64,000 bases of DNA from Hydractinia symbiolongicarpus (lineage: Eukaryota; Cnidaria; Hydrozoa; Anthoathecata; Hydractiniidae), in NCBI RefSeq assembly GCF_029227915.1, contig NC_079881.1, positions 19,317,501 through 19,381,500 on the forward strand, given 5' to 3'. Shown here in pieces: positions 32,901 to 44,555 of this stretch (the stretch's first letter is position 1; each line of letters starts with the position of its first letter). Below the pieces are notes generated by a model. It worked only from the letters and a program-made list of their open reading frames with translations, made no database searches and had not been told where the DNA came from. Made by a program: the position numbers and the translations under genes.

Positions 32901-33878
32901 AATCTGATAGAACATGGACTCGATATCCGCCATAAACGCTACTGGTTCCAACCGGAATCTACACAGAATTCCAACTAGCAGATTTGTCATATCTGGGTCT
33001 TGCATGAGTCGTCCGTTCAGGAAGACGCCTTTGTATGTAGCAGTACAATCAAATACTACTCTGATCTTCACAGGCTTACGCGGATGATAAACTCCATGGT
33101 GGATAATATACCACACATGACCAGGTTCCCTTTCAACTTCCTGCTCTGGAACCATCTCCGCGAAACCTTGGGTCGTCAGGTTGTTCATGAACGTGAGGTA
33201 ATCCTCTTTGAAGATCGAATTACTTTCAAGCTTCTTCTTGATCCATTTCAGCCTTGCCAAGGCCTGACATTAATTATTTGGAAATGGAAGTTGGTTTATT
33301 AAAGGCAGCGGTAGTTGATATTTTCCATTTACAAATTTTACTTCCTTTTCCATTAGTGATAAAAATTTTTGGTCGTGAATGGATACGTAATCACTTTTAA
33401 TATTCTTGAATGCGTTCATTTCTGAAAAATCAGCATCGTACATTCTTTTCAGCATCCCCTCAATTGTTACATCCCGTAATTCATCTTGTTGAATTAGGTG
33501 AAGTGCAGCAACTTTGTCAGTGGAGGAATCTTTCACAGCAATTCTGTTGCATCGAATTTTCTGCTTCTCCCCTTTGCGACGAAGCACAGGTCCGACAAGA
33601 CTCCATCCCAACCTTGTTTTTAACCCATATGGTCCATTTCCATCGGATGGAATTACCTTTATCGGTTCTAGCGCTTGTGGGCAATTGGCTCCAATAAGCA
33701 AACCAATCGGTATTCCAGGATCGTATTTGTGAAAGGAATGCTTTATATGTCGCAAATGAGGCCATTCAGCAACTTTCTCGGGAGTAGGTATTTCCATGGG
33801 ATCTATTGGAAGATGTCTTCTACTGTAACAACTCTGTATTGTTACTTTGAAATCTCGTGTAATGGGCTCTACCATCAA
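29991..33878 (-). pseudogene. BEL pol: protease C-part, RT, RNase H, integrase
   Basis: Read downwards. 33878-33270 is the region after the aspartic protease (peptidase A17 type: PIGLLIGANCPQALEP, GPYGLKTRLGWSLVGPV). 33260-32262 is the RT with catalytic YVDDLL. The RNase H-like region begins in the gap 32261-32034 and continues with SIPRLELTAATVAVK and CYWTDSNVVLGYI. The integrase has an HHCC finger (HENTHHSGRG, then HHCVRC), the first Asp in AVDLFGPL, the second in RSDNGTNFVG and the Glu in HMGGVWERQIRSVR. In-frame stops are TAA at 33270-33272 and TGA at 32262-32264; the frames on both sides agree, so these are simple nonsense changes. The Gag-protease part is frameshifted relative to this near 33850. 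Confidence 0.88.
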
Positions 33879-36148
33879 GCCGGTTATTAGACAAAGTCTT
33901 CACGACGATCGTCGACGAAATACCGGTTAAATTCAAGCGATGAACGATTTCATCGGTTATGAACGTACCCTGACTGCAATTATCCAACATAGCATAGGTG
34001 GTGATTAACTCATCAGACTTTGGATGCGACAACACCACAGGCACTACAGACATGCTGATGATTTCTACGTTGTTATCTGTCTTGCAACAAACAGATTTCT
34101 TCGTTCTTGCAAATGCATCTGAGATTTCAGGCTCCTCATCTTCCTTTTTATCATTATTTTCCTTGTCGTTCTTGTTGGTCCTCTTTGGTCGGATGAAACC
34201 ATGCAAAATGGTTGGGTGCCTCTTTTTGCACGTCTTGCAAGACAATTTGTTTTTGCAATTTCTTGCTTGGTGATTGCTGGTAATTGGTTCCAAACACGCG
34301 AAACAAAGCTTCTTCTCCCAAACAAATTTGTTTCTTTCCTCTACGTCTATTTTCATTATTTTTCGACAATCTTCCAATTTTTTCGAACAGTAGAGACAAT
34401 CTCTGGTAACGCCCGTCAGGTTTGTTTTAAGTTTGGGTGGATCTTTCTTGTTTTTCACGTCATTATCCTTTCTATTCTTCAATTCACTGATGGCTTCTCT
34501 AGAGTAGAGGGGATCATTTTCAAGCGTTGTCTCCTGCTCCATGAAGTCAACAAAATCCCTCAGCTCCGCTTCGTGATGGTTTTTCCGACGGACGTTGAGA
34601 ACCGTCCGATTCCATCTTTGTTGCAAGGCTTGTGGGAGCTTTGATTGAAGTTGTCTGAGGACTTCTGGAGAGTTTAGTTCGCTTTTTATTTGTCTCTCCA
34701 TAACAAAGTAGCATTTTATGAGGAACGTATAGAACTTTCTGAACGCTTCAGAATCACCAGCACGGAGAGTGGGCCATTCTCTGAGCTCCTTTCTGTAGGC
34801 ATTTGCAATTCTGAATTGATCACCGTAGGTTTTCTTCAGAAGATCCTTTGCTCTTGAGTAGCAATGTTCTGATGTATCATATATACAGCTTTTGATCAAT
34901 TCTTTTGGCTCACCAGTTGTGTAATTGATCAGGCGAGTCAATCGACCTTTATTACTTTTGATCTTGGTCTCAACAACTGCTTCAAATGTGGTCATGAAGT
35001 ATTGGAAATGAAGCACATTTCCATCAAATGGGTCAATTTTGATGTCTGGTGCACTTTGCTGTAGCAGTAATTCGCATAACACCCTTTCTGTGTTATTTCC
35101 AAATGGGTTTGGAGATTCCTGCTCATTGTTAATGTTCCAGTCTTTGTTAACATCAACTGAATTATCGACCACTTGCGATTGCGCGGTGTTTTGTGGCACA
35201 TCAGGAAGAAATTTGGGAATTTTCTTTACCAACTTTGGATGACTTCTAGCGCCTTCGTAACCGGAGCCAATGACACCTATACAACCATTATTCACCCTTA
35301 TCAAGATTGGCACTTCGCATATGAGCGGATTTGTTCATCATCCGTGTCCAATGGTCTTGAGAAATGACTTTTTTCATCTTCGTCCTTGGCTTCATATATG
35401 CTGAGTTTTGCTTCTGCCAAAGCAACCTGCTCTTTAAGCTCCAATGTTTTCATGCTTGCTTCAGCTTCCAGTTTTGCTTCTAAAAATGACGCCTTTGTCT
35501 TCAGTTGCGCTAACTCAGCCTTTTGATCCGCAGCACGACTACGCAAGGAAGATACTTGCGAACGACCTGAAGGTCTTGTCTCTTTCGAACGTGTCGAGGG
35601 CGATCTGTGCGATCTATGCGACTTTCCAACTGACTTCGGGTGAATAATAACATCAGCTTTTAGGCTGGTAGTTGCCCGATCAACAACGGGGAACTTTGAT
35701 GATTTGGAGTTGTGAATCCAAGAGCGTCATCTCTCAACAGAGCATTTGTGTTTTCGTCAGCATGAAGCTTTGATTTTTCATACTGGTTCCACGCCCATTC
35801 ATTTCTTTTTAGCCAATCATTACAATGATGCTGAAAGAGTCGAACCCTATCCTCAAGTCTAGTCAATTCTGCATTTAAATCTTCCTTCAGTTCTTCTGAA
35901 TTCGCTAATGCCATACATTCATGGCTGTAAGCTTTAAATTCAGACAGTTTTACGCCAAGGATGTCCACGTTGTTAAAGATGAAGGCATAATTTTCATCCG
36001 ATAAGGCAATATCCATTTCTGCAATCAGTCGATCAATCTCAAGAAGCACCTTTCGCTTGAATGATTCCTTCAAGGAAAATATATATTCCTTTCCCTTGCT
36101 AGTCATTTTCTTGGTCCGAGCAAGTGGGAGAGTATCTGAATAAGACAT
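33820..36148 (-). pseudogene. BEL Gag and aspartic protease
   Basis: ATG 36148 opens the Gag N-terminal coiled region (stop at 35660). A second frame (35546-35301) has a long Ala/Glu-rich coiled coil. The main frame (35313-33820) contains the DUF1759-like Gag core (FDGNVLHFQYFMTTFEAVV), cysteine-rich zinc knuckles (CLYCSKKLEDC, CFACLEP, CKTCKKRHPTILHGF) and the protease active-site area AMLDNCSQGTFITDE; BEL proteases commonly have LLDxGS there, here DNCS. At least three frame changes interrupt the sequence. Gag packages element RNA into particles; the protease processes the polyprotein. Confidence 0.82.
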
Positions 36149-36744
36149 GATATGACGGAAATAACGTCACCAAGACTACAGCAGCTTGAACCAAGCAGAA
36201 CCAAATGAACGTTGGTTGGAGAACACGAGACAAAGAATTGCCTCACAACAGCACAGGACGACGGGAATACCAAGATTGCAGCACGTCGAAATGTGGATAT
36301 GACGGAGATAACGTCACCAAGACTACAGCAGCTTGAACCAAGCAAAACCAAATGAACGTTGGTTGAAGAACACGAGACAAACAAATTGCCTCACTACAGC
36401 ACAGGACGACGGGAATACCAAGATTGCAGGACGTCGAAATGTGGATATGACGGAGATAACGTCACCAACACTACAGCAGCTTGAACCAATCAGAACCAAA
36501 TAAACGTTGGTTGGAGAACACGAGACAGACAAATTGCCTCACTACAGCACAGGACGACGGGAATACCAAGATTGCAGCACGTCGAAATGTGGATATGACG
36601 GAGATAACGTCACCAAGACTAAAGCAGCCTGAACCAAGCAGAACCAAATGAACGTTGGTTGAAGAACACGAGACAAACAAATTGCCTCACTACAGCACAG
36701 GACGACGGGAATACCAAGATTACAGCACGTCGAAATGTGGATAT
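36149..36744 (-). repeat. four tandem ~148-bp repeats in the BEL leader
   Basis: Unit starts (at gatat) lie at 36149, 36296, 36444, 36592 and 36740, spacings 147-148 bp, with few differences among units. The array sits between the 5' LTR and the Gag start codon. Each unit has an ATAACGTCACC block and a GAACGTTGGTTG block. It could hold promoter or packaging elements. Confidence 0.9.
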
Positions 36745-36980
36745 GATGGAGATAAGGTGACGTCAGGGGTTTGGTGACCAGGCGTGAAATAAAAACGAAG
36801 GATGTTTTAGTCGCTGACTTCTGTTTCGGATAAACTAAAAGAAAATTGTTGTATTTGCTCACCGAAATATCTTTCTGCTTTCTTTGATGATCATCTTTTT
36901 GTCGAGAGTAAATTCTTCTTATCACGTCCTGTACCACGTATAAATTTTCTCGAACCACTACTACAGCAAGTTTACTACTA
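36745..36980. other. BEL 5' leader between repeats and LTR
   Basis: Non-coding. A TGACGTCA octamer lies at 36757-36764. A possible primer-binding site on the minus strand begins TGGTTCGAG about 24 nt from the LTR; its matching tRNA is not identified. Confidence 0.4.
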
Positions 36981-37293
36981 TGTTACTGTGCGTTGTTGTT
37001 CGGTTCACATAAAAAGACAGAATTTTGTAAGATTCAACAGTCTCTTTCCAATAATAAAGTACAAATCCTCAAAATCCGTAGTAAACTGTTCTCGCTGTTC
37101 ACAACGCTAAGCAACTGTTTTACACAGAAATACAACTCTTTTTATACACAAAAGTGACACAAAAACATAACAATTACTGCACAGCTACGATACGCACGAC
37201 TAACACACACAATGACATTAGCGCACCACAAGGGACAACTCAAACACACAAACTATAATTGTCTCTAAACGAAATCCCATAGGGGCCATTTCA
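36981..37293 (-). repeat. 5' LTR of BEL element
   Basis: 313 bp, the promoter-bearing LTR for the minus-strand transcript; near-identical to 29661-29973. Confidence 0.92.
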
Positions 37294-37566
37294 TTATCAT
37301 TTGCCGACCTGGTCCTCCTGTATCAAGTCCAGTATCAGGCTTCATTAGCATTCAAGCTCGAAAATACAACTTTCACTGCACAGTTTATTTTTTTCCAAAA
37401 AAAATCTCCATATTCTTCAATACTCTCCATAAACTTTTTTTCACCTAACGTTGAAAGTGACATGAATATTGAAGTGACTAGGAGCACTACTCAATAATTC
37501 TGAAAATAATGGTACAAATGCTTTAACTCTTGTTTTCCGTAATTAAACATTGCTCCATGCAGAAGA

Positions 37567-38590
37567 ATGTTGAGGAGCAGCATCTTGCAGAATATTCAGC
37601 CCTTGGAAGCACCTGAGACATTCTTTGATGTCAAAAAACCCGAAAAACTTGCTACAAGGTCTATTAAAACAACGGTTGCATTGCCATCTAACACTGATGT
37701 TAGGAATAGCGGTCTAAAAAACTTGGGAAACACATGTTGTGCAAATGTTTTTATAACCTTCCAAAAGTTAAAAAAGCCATTTCTGTCAGCCAAACAACCT
37801 CAAAGTTAGGCGAAGCATTCGTAGGTGTTCTTTAAAGTTTGGCTGTTTCTAGAAGTCCAGTTGATCTCTCCCATTTTCTGCTTGCTGTGAAATATATCTC
37901 AGCTGCGAAGGGAAGTGCGTTAAATATCTTTGCTCAGCACGACGTCCTTGAGGTTCTTGACTATCTCCTACCTGGTCTGTCATTAGACTTTCCATTTCTT
38001 GGAAGTCTTTTAAGTATTGGCATCAGGACACCAACCACTTGCAATTCATGTCATAGTACCAGCTCCTCAGAAGTTATAACACCATGCATTAAACTTTCTC
38101 TGCACCCTACGTTATAATCTTCTTTGGATAATTTCTTTGAAAGCGAGGAGTTGTCAGAGACTAATGCCTATTTTTGCCATGTTTGCAACGCTCATCAACT
38201 GCTCTAGTTGAAAAAGAGGTAGTGTTGTGTGGTTGTCATCTCATTTTACACCTAAAACGTTTTGCCAGTGCCAATGGCCTTGTGTCAAAATTCGTCTCCC
38301 GTATTACTGCTTACCCTGGTACCATTTCCATACCTTTTACCGTAGATGGAGAAGTGAAATTTTGTTAAAGGTTTCAATTAAGGGCTATTATCAACCATTG
38401 CGGCAACTTAAATAATGGTCACTAGACAACAATAGCCTTTCACTAAATGGTTCACAGGTGGTTACATTGCAACGATCGAGCGGTAATCTTCTGTGATGAC
38501 TGCCTTATTAACAGGAGTCATATGTTTTCTTTTTAGAAGAGCTCAGGTAGGAATATTTTAACCAGAATGGGTCAGCAAGGGAGCTTGAGA
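37567..38590 (+). pseudogene. USP2-type deubiquitinase domain, multiply frameshifted
   Basis: Plus-strand USP domain with the Cys box GLKNLGNTCCANVF, the Q-D box AQHDVLEVLDYLLPGLS, zinc pair CNSCHSTSSSE, LILHLKRFASANG, then HCGNLNN and the His box region with a stop inside it, and HCNDRAV at about 38456. Lesions lie near 37808, 38118, 38365 and 38424. The 3' region is cut off about 30 bp after the module start (agcaagggagcttgag, near 38573). The relative at 5589-6155 is very close in sequence. No RT is attached within the sequence available. Confidence 0.75.
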
Positions 38591-38786
38591 AATATAATTT
38601 ATAATTTGTTACGTTTCTACAGGTGGTGGAAAGGGTCTGCGAACCACTAGTTCTTCTTCATCCTCCAGTTCTCGTTATTTCCATCACGACAGGACTCTTC
38701 CTCGTCTTCATGTTCAGTGCGACTAGTGGCACTGAACATGTGGCCTTCATTTAATCCTTGCACATCACCGATATCTCTATAAATTC

Positions 38787-39793
38787 ATGCATGACATTGT
38801 TGTTAAACGAGGCATGGAGTTACATTTTCCAGATGCGCTACGAAAGATAGGCTGTGGTTTTCTTGGATATCAAGTCGATCAATACTTCAAGAGGTCAGCA
38901 ATATTCTTACAAAAATGCTTTATTTTCTGTAAATCAAACATGTATACAAACAGTTTAAAATATATACAAAAAAGTGTAATATATGTACAAAAATCTTCAT
39001 AAACATAATAATAGTATAATGTACATACTGTAAAATGCTATTGCTTAATTCGTAGCAAAAAAAAGACCTATGATAGCTCAGAAACATTAAAAATGATTGG
39101 AAACGATTGCAAAATAATAGAAGACAATATTGACACATTTCTTTATCAGTTCCTTAAACCTGGTGAAGTTTGGGAATCCGAAAGTTGTTTAAAATTAAGA
39201 CAAGTATTAGATTTGTACAAAGTATTGAAAGACTTAGCACTGTGAGTTGTATTTTTGAATGTACTTTTGAGGAAAAAACTTTTGCAGCCGGACGTAAAAA
39301 ATTAATCTAAAAAATTAATCTCAAACAAGAAAACATAATACTTTTAAAAATACTTTTTAGGGACATCAGATCAACAACACCGAATACTGAACGAGCAAGA
39401 ACATTTGAAGCTAGAGCAGAACGCTTTTTCACAAAATTTATTTTCGTTGCTGGAACAACTGCAATCAAAGGACTCCCATATCTACATTATTTACGAGATC
39501 ATGTTGGAGGCCTAATGATACTATATGCAGATTTATTCAAATGGGGATATGGAATGTTTTGTTGTAATGCTGGCGAGCATCTCAATAAACGTATCAAATT
39601 TTCTGAGATAAGCGAGACAAATATGAACAAGTCAAGATTTCTTATGGTTATGTACATGATGCGGTTGAAACAGTTCTCCTTCACAGATTGCATAATAGTT
39701 GGACATAATAAAAAGAACAAAAGCTGTCCTATGCATCCAAGCCATCCATCAATCCAATTTGACGAATCAGATGATGAAAAACTTGATGATTGA
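38787..39793 (+). pseudogene. three-exon fragment of an uncharacterised multi-copy gene
   Basis: Three plus-strand blocks join in frame through GT-AG introns: to 38893, 39056-39241, and 39361-39793 (donors gtcagc and gtgagt; acceptors ttcgtag and tttttag). The last exon contains LPYLHYLRDHVGGLMILYAD, CNAGEHLNKRIKFSEISETN and near the end GHNKKNKSCPMHPSHPS, with an acidic C-terminus and stop at 39791-39793. I recall similar proteins as repeated, unnamed genes in cnidarians but cannot name a function. The retained splice sites and open last exon suggest recent decay or a surviving gene whose 5' exons lie outside the recognisable part. Transposon origin is possible. Confidence 0.5.
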
Positions 39794-40065
39794 ACAACCT
39801 TTTTTTTCGTGGCATAAATTTTTAAATCCTAAGTGTTAAGATGTTAGTTAAGACATTTATATAGTCATTTTGTTTTTACACAACTTAATGTTTTTTTATT
39901 ATATACATGAAAAGGAAAACAGTAGGTGATCATATAGATACCATATCCATACTATATTTTAAAAAATTTCCAGAATTGGAAAAAAAACATTTTGACTGAA
40001 GTTTAAAATACGATTAATTTTTGTACGAATATGGATAAAGTATTTACATGATACTAACAAAGTGT
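39794..40065. other. 3' flank of the spliced fragment
   Basis: AT-rich; no feature assigned. Confidence 0.35.
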
Positions 40066-40488
40066 TTAAATATGAACAGCCGTATCGTGTGTCAAAAAAC
40101 CTAAAGTGTTAAAGCAAGCGTTTCTAAAAGAAATATTCAGTGTTCCAATATCATCAACATCAATTTTTTGTAATGCAATGGACACAAGTTTTTCAGGTAC
40201 AATATATTCGTTTCGCAAATCTGTTATTAAACCATAAATTTTTAGTGCACGCGCTATATTAAACTTTTGCTTGTTTACGTTACATTTTAAATCCTCTGTA
40301 AATCGAACAACATTCCTAAAATCCGAATTAAAATCTGTCGCCACAGCATACACTTTTAGATATTGTCCACGAACTTGAACGTAATCACCTTCATTGATTT
40401 GATTATTTTTTATAATCGTATAATCTTGTTTTTTGATGGCACTCATTGTGCCATCAGCTTGTCTATATTGTAGTTGATGTGCTTTCAC
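40066..40488 (-). pseudogene. uncharacterised ORF fragment
   Basis: An open minus-strand frame of 140 codons without an ATG at its upstream end (the first is internal, in DGTMSAIKK). It contains NEGDYVQVRGQYLKVYAVA and FNIARALKIYGLI. Such segments, a small beta-rich domain with 'VxxxGxYxKV', occur near the C-terminus of some cnidarian transposase-like proteins, but I cannot confirm a link with the transposase relic at 42969-44555. Length and composition make chance unlikely. Confidence 0.4.
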
Positions 40489-40808
40489 ATTTATTATGTT
40501 AGAAATATCGTATAGTTTTCACCAACTTGGAATTTCATCTGTGTCTGGATCTGGTCCTCCACAGGGAATAAACACTGTAGTAGAATTTTCATTCTCTTTC
40601 AGAGGTATAAGAAGTCTTCCAGGTTGCAATATACTGTCTTCTGTTCTTGCATTCAATTCCAAAGGTAGCTTCAAGATCTATATAATAATACGCCAGTTCT
40701 GTCTGTCTGTGACTTTTGCAAAGTGGATAAAATTTCTTTGATAAAGTCTATAAAACATCGGCTATAAATATGTTCTGTAAATTACCAAACTTTGACGTTG
40801 AAGCAATA

Positions 40809-41329
40809 TTGACGTCAAAGGAAAGTATATTAAGATTAGTGAAGCCATTGCATTGCACTTTTAAAATTAAGGCTAAATAACTTAGAAACGGGTGTAAATA
40901 ACTGACGTCACCTCCTGCGTAGGTAACTAGGGACCACCTGGGACCAATTTGGGTAAGTTTCCCAAACATGGGTCCCCGAATCCGTTTCGGGAATGGACGG
41001 GTTGATGACGTCACGAAAAACCTTTAAACCTTAATATCTCTGCAACCGTTTGTCAAAAATACGCGATCCTATACATTTTCTTGATCAGCGTTTCAAGACC
41101 TATACAATGAAGGCAGCAGGTATACAAATTTCTAAAAAAAAATTTGGGGGGTTTGACTGACCATTGCTGACGTCAGCAAAATATTAAAACCCTTCTATCT
41201 CATTAACCGCCTATCAAAAAGACATGATCGTATACATTTTCTTGGTCAGCGTTTTAACCTCTGCACAGTAGAGGCAACGAATCAACTAAATTTCGCCAAA
41301 AAATTTTGTAATTGCACTAACTGACGTCA
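40809..41329. promoter_or_regulatory. cluster of TGACGTCA palindromes in a diverged duplication
   Basis: Full CRE-type octamers TGACGTCA lie at 40903-40910, 41006-41013, 41168-41175 and 41322-41329; TTGACGTCAA lies at 40809-40818. The stretch around 41025-41175 and that at 41190-41330 are diverged copies of one ~155-bp unit (shared tatacattttcttg and cagcgttt blocks). The octamer is the binding site of CREB/ATF bZIP factors; here it may simply be part of a repeat family. Confidence 0.6.
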
Positions 41330-41395
41330 GCAAAAAATCGAAAACAACCTATTTTTTCAATTGTCCTTTTGCCTAAGTGGATTTTTTCACGGGCC

Positions 41396-41744
41396 TTATC
41401 GACTAGTTAGCCAGCTAGTTATAATGGATATGTCGCCTCCATGATGAAATTTTATCAGACATTCACTACTAAGTATTTTTTCCAATCTTGCTAGGGATCT
41501 TAGTGAAAATGTTGGAGAACTTTTAGCAGTTGCTTGAACAGTTTTCTCTTGTGGCAAAAATAAGTCTTGGTACATTTCCAATTTGAACTGTTCTGTTGTG
41601 TGGGTTAGAAACTTTAGACTTTAACGTGCTGGCATCTTTCATCTTTCTTGTAATACTTTTTTTCAAGTTGTTACACATATCATCGTACAGCATTTTCAGT
41701 AAAGAATTATGAGGATACACTCGTGCGTTCTCTGAGGTAGCCAT
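41396..41744 (-). pseudogene. small uncharacterised ORF pair
   Basis: ATG 41744 in good context (AAAATGG) opens a frame starting MATSENARVYPHNSLLKMLY; an overlapping frame (41581-41396) continues with YQDLFLPQEKTVQATAKSSP. A 1-nt lesion near 41570 or a short intron could join them. No domain recognised. Confidence 0.3.
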
Positions 41745-42968
41745 TTTTATTATGGAAAAAGTTTTCAGCGCAAATTTGCAGAATCTAGGTTTTACTTAAC
41801 GGACGCATGGTTAAAAATACAGACCAGCCCGAAAATTTATTCTTAGAAGATCCAACTCAAGATCGCCGTGACTGTCAATTGCAGCACAATTTTTTCGACT
41901 TCCTTTAAAAACCTGACATATGTTGCACATGTCACTAGAAAATAATTTTTTTCAAAAACAGTTACTTTTTTTAAGTGACCATGAAAGAATGCACGTGACC
42001 ACTGGTTAAAAATTGAAAAAGAGCTGAAAATAACAAAAATGCATGTACCACGTATTATGCAAAAGAAAGAAGAGTTCAATTTTAAATAAATTTAAAAAAA
42101 TTGAGATACTTTGTGGTACAAATTACCTAATAAAGAATTTGATGATGATATATACGCGCATTGAAAAGAAATATGCGATGTTGAAAAAACACAGTAAATG
42201 GTAGATACCTTATACAACTTAAATTTATCAGTCACAATAATGAAGGGTAGCATCAATTAAATTAATGGTGTACAAAATTGTACAGCCGTCAATTTGAAGC
42301 CAGTCTTCGTTGGGGGAGGGGGTGCTCTTTCTCTGAACCACTGTGGTCTTTTTATGGATTTTGTGGCCAGTAAAGCGTACCAGAGGTTACCCAATTCGGT
42401 AATTCGGTAGACAACTGTTTCATTCCATTCTCAAAATAAGCCACACAACAATACGACATTTTTCTAAAAATAATTTTAACAACAACATCTATTATTCTAT
42501 TTAAAAATTAAAATACAGGTTGGGTAATACAAACCGAGAGCTTTTTTATTACAACATGAGGTAAAGGTTATAACAAAGTGGAACAGGGATTATAAAGTGA
42601 GGCAATTATTATTCCCACATGAAGAAAAGATCAAAGAAAAATACACACTTTCATAAAATAGCCAATGCATAACTTAGAACTTATTTCCCTTAATGCTATG
42701 TAACAAATAAAAAAACGTGTCTATTTTTGTATGGTAACATCAATAGTTTTTTCAACCTTTTAGTGACAGATTATCTTTGTGTTTTTGTGTTAACAGTTTC
42801 TATTTCTCACAAAATAAATCCCCAATCTTTTCGAATTGACAGGTTTATCATAAAAGGGCTCCGACAAACTAGTTTTGACGTTGTCACATATTTCTCGTCA
42901 TGAAGGATCTTCTTTATTTCACACAAGCTACCATCTGTTGATATAAAGAATGTATTTTTCCCATTCTC
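41745..42968. other. no gene seen
   Basis: AT-rich. It may hold the eroded C-terminal part of the transposase relic that starts at 44555, but I could not read it. Confidence 0.35.
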
Positions 42969-44555
42969 TTAAAAGAGTTTTGAATGTTCTGCTGAAAGAC
43001 TTGAAGAACGTTTCTCTGAAAGTCGTTTGACAACTTGTGCAATGGGGTTGTTAATGTTCCTTACCATTTTTGTTAAACTTTGCATGTTGTTTTCAAACTT
43101 AAATGCTAAACCGTCATTAAGAGAACAACCATGGTTAATAGCATCATCAGCTAAATGGATAAGGCCATGCACATTATACACTGTGAAAGTATTTCCATAA
43201 ACAATAACAGTATTACGAACAGACCACAACAACAACTCCTTTGCATAACATACCAGCTCACGATTTATATTATCACTTAACAAAATAGACAAATGTTCAT
43301 AAACTTTCTCATCAACAATACCTTTTAAAACAGCTGGTCTAAGATAAAGCAAGATTTACCTAAACTCTGTCGCTTTCCAGTAGCATAGAACATCCAATTT
43401 TCTTAGTTGACGATTAAAATTAGAGGTCACACTTCCCTGGTAACTGATTAATCTCTGAGAAATAACAGATGATAGATTTTGTGATAACCGACATATTGTA
43501 TTACCCTTTAGTAAAAAAGTTAACATTCACTTCAATACGCCAAGTAAAAGAGGGTGCATATATTCCAATGGAAAATCGTTAATATAGTCAAATTCAACAA
43601 TACAAGTCAAGGAGGGGAATTTCCTTTTGATAATTTTCTTTATAATCAAATTGGTTAAAATTCTGCTTCGTTCTCATTTCGTAATTTTCATATTTATCAA
43701 AAATTATCCTATTTTCTTTTCTTTTGCCTTTTAATACAGCATCGTTCGCAAGAGTAATATTTGGTATGCCCAAGTGTGCATTTTAGAAAAGGCCTTGGTG
43801 GTGCATCACATACCAAAGCTTTTAAAGAAAAATCATGATGATCATCTTTGAAATTGACACCATCTGCGGTCAGCTTTTCAATTTCAGTAATAAAATCAGA
43901 TAGGAAATCATTAAAAGACAAGGGGCTTACTAGTTCCATAAAATAATGCAATAGGAAAAACATGGTGAGAGTTGTTTATTGACCCTAGTATAGGCCAAAA
44001 CTGGGAGTTTGTTGACTTGCATAACGGAATCAATCAATCAATATGTATAGGGTTTTAAGAGATGATTGAATGCCTCGTCGAGAGATATGGCTATACCTAG
44101 ATAACAGTAACTAATATTTTCGTCACAGATTATGTTTTCAACTGATGAAGGTGGTTTTAGTAAAGTGCGACTGTCCTTTGGAACATTCAAGCCAGACTTT
44201 TTTTTAAAATAGATAGAAGATCATTGATTGAATCTCTGCTTAATTGGTACTTAGTTGCCCAATTTGCTAAATCTTGTTGCAAGTTAACAACACTTTCATC
44301 TTCACTGTATAATGTAGTATCTACGCTACTACCATCGACACTCATTTCTTCAAAAAGCTCCTGTTCTACGTCACTATCTAAATGTTCAAAGTGTTGATCA
44401 TAACTATTATGTTTAGCTTCACTTTCTGTATTAGATGATAATTCTTCATTGTTATCATCATCTTGTGTAAGAAATAGCTTTAACTTTTTCTGCAACTTTC
44501 GCCTCACATTCCTTTTCTTTGCCTGATCCATGTCTACAAAAGATAACAATCTCAA
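42969..44555 (-). pseudogene. large transposase-domain protein relic (TNP2/Plavaka-like)
   Basis: Three separated minus-strand blocks in the right order. 44555-44187 is an acidic N-terminal region ending in LANWATKYQLSRDSINDLLS. 43963-43709 contains LKALVCDAPPRPFLKCTLGH and YYSCERC, a Cys-rich block typical of the CACTA-related TNP2/Plavaka-like transposases common in cnidarians. 43352-42969 is the later part, with FTVYNVHGLIHLADDAI and NNPIAQVVKRLSEK. Stretches between blocks (44000-44180, 43360-43700) are shifted or lost. The DDE core is not readable. Recalled family resemblance is good; element ends were not found. Confidence 0.6.

Larger units (their letters stand above)
29661..37293 (-). 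mobile_element. BEL/Pao LTR retrotransposon
   Basis: Minus-strand element of 7.6 kb with two 313-bp LTRs that differ at four positions, so it inserted recently. The LTRs start TG and end CA. The flanking pentamers are TTACC (29656-29660) and TTATC (37294-37298), a TSD with one difference. Gag, aspartic protease, RT, RNase H and integrase follow in BEL/Pao order. Despite the young LTRs, the coding region has several stops and frameshifts, so this copy was mobilised in trans or mutated quickly. Confidence 0.92.

Noticed and set aside
36103-36680. Repeated Cys-rich frames in the BEL leader
   Set aside because: They are translations of the 148-bp tandem repeat and have no start or domain support.
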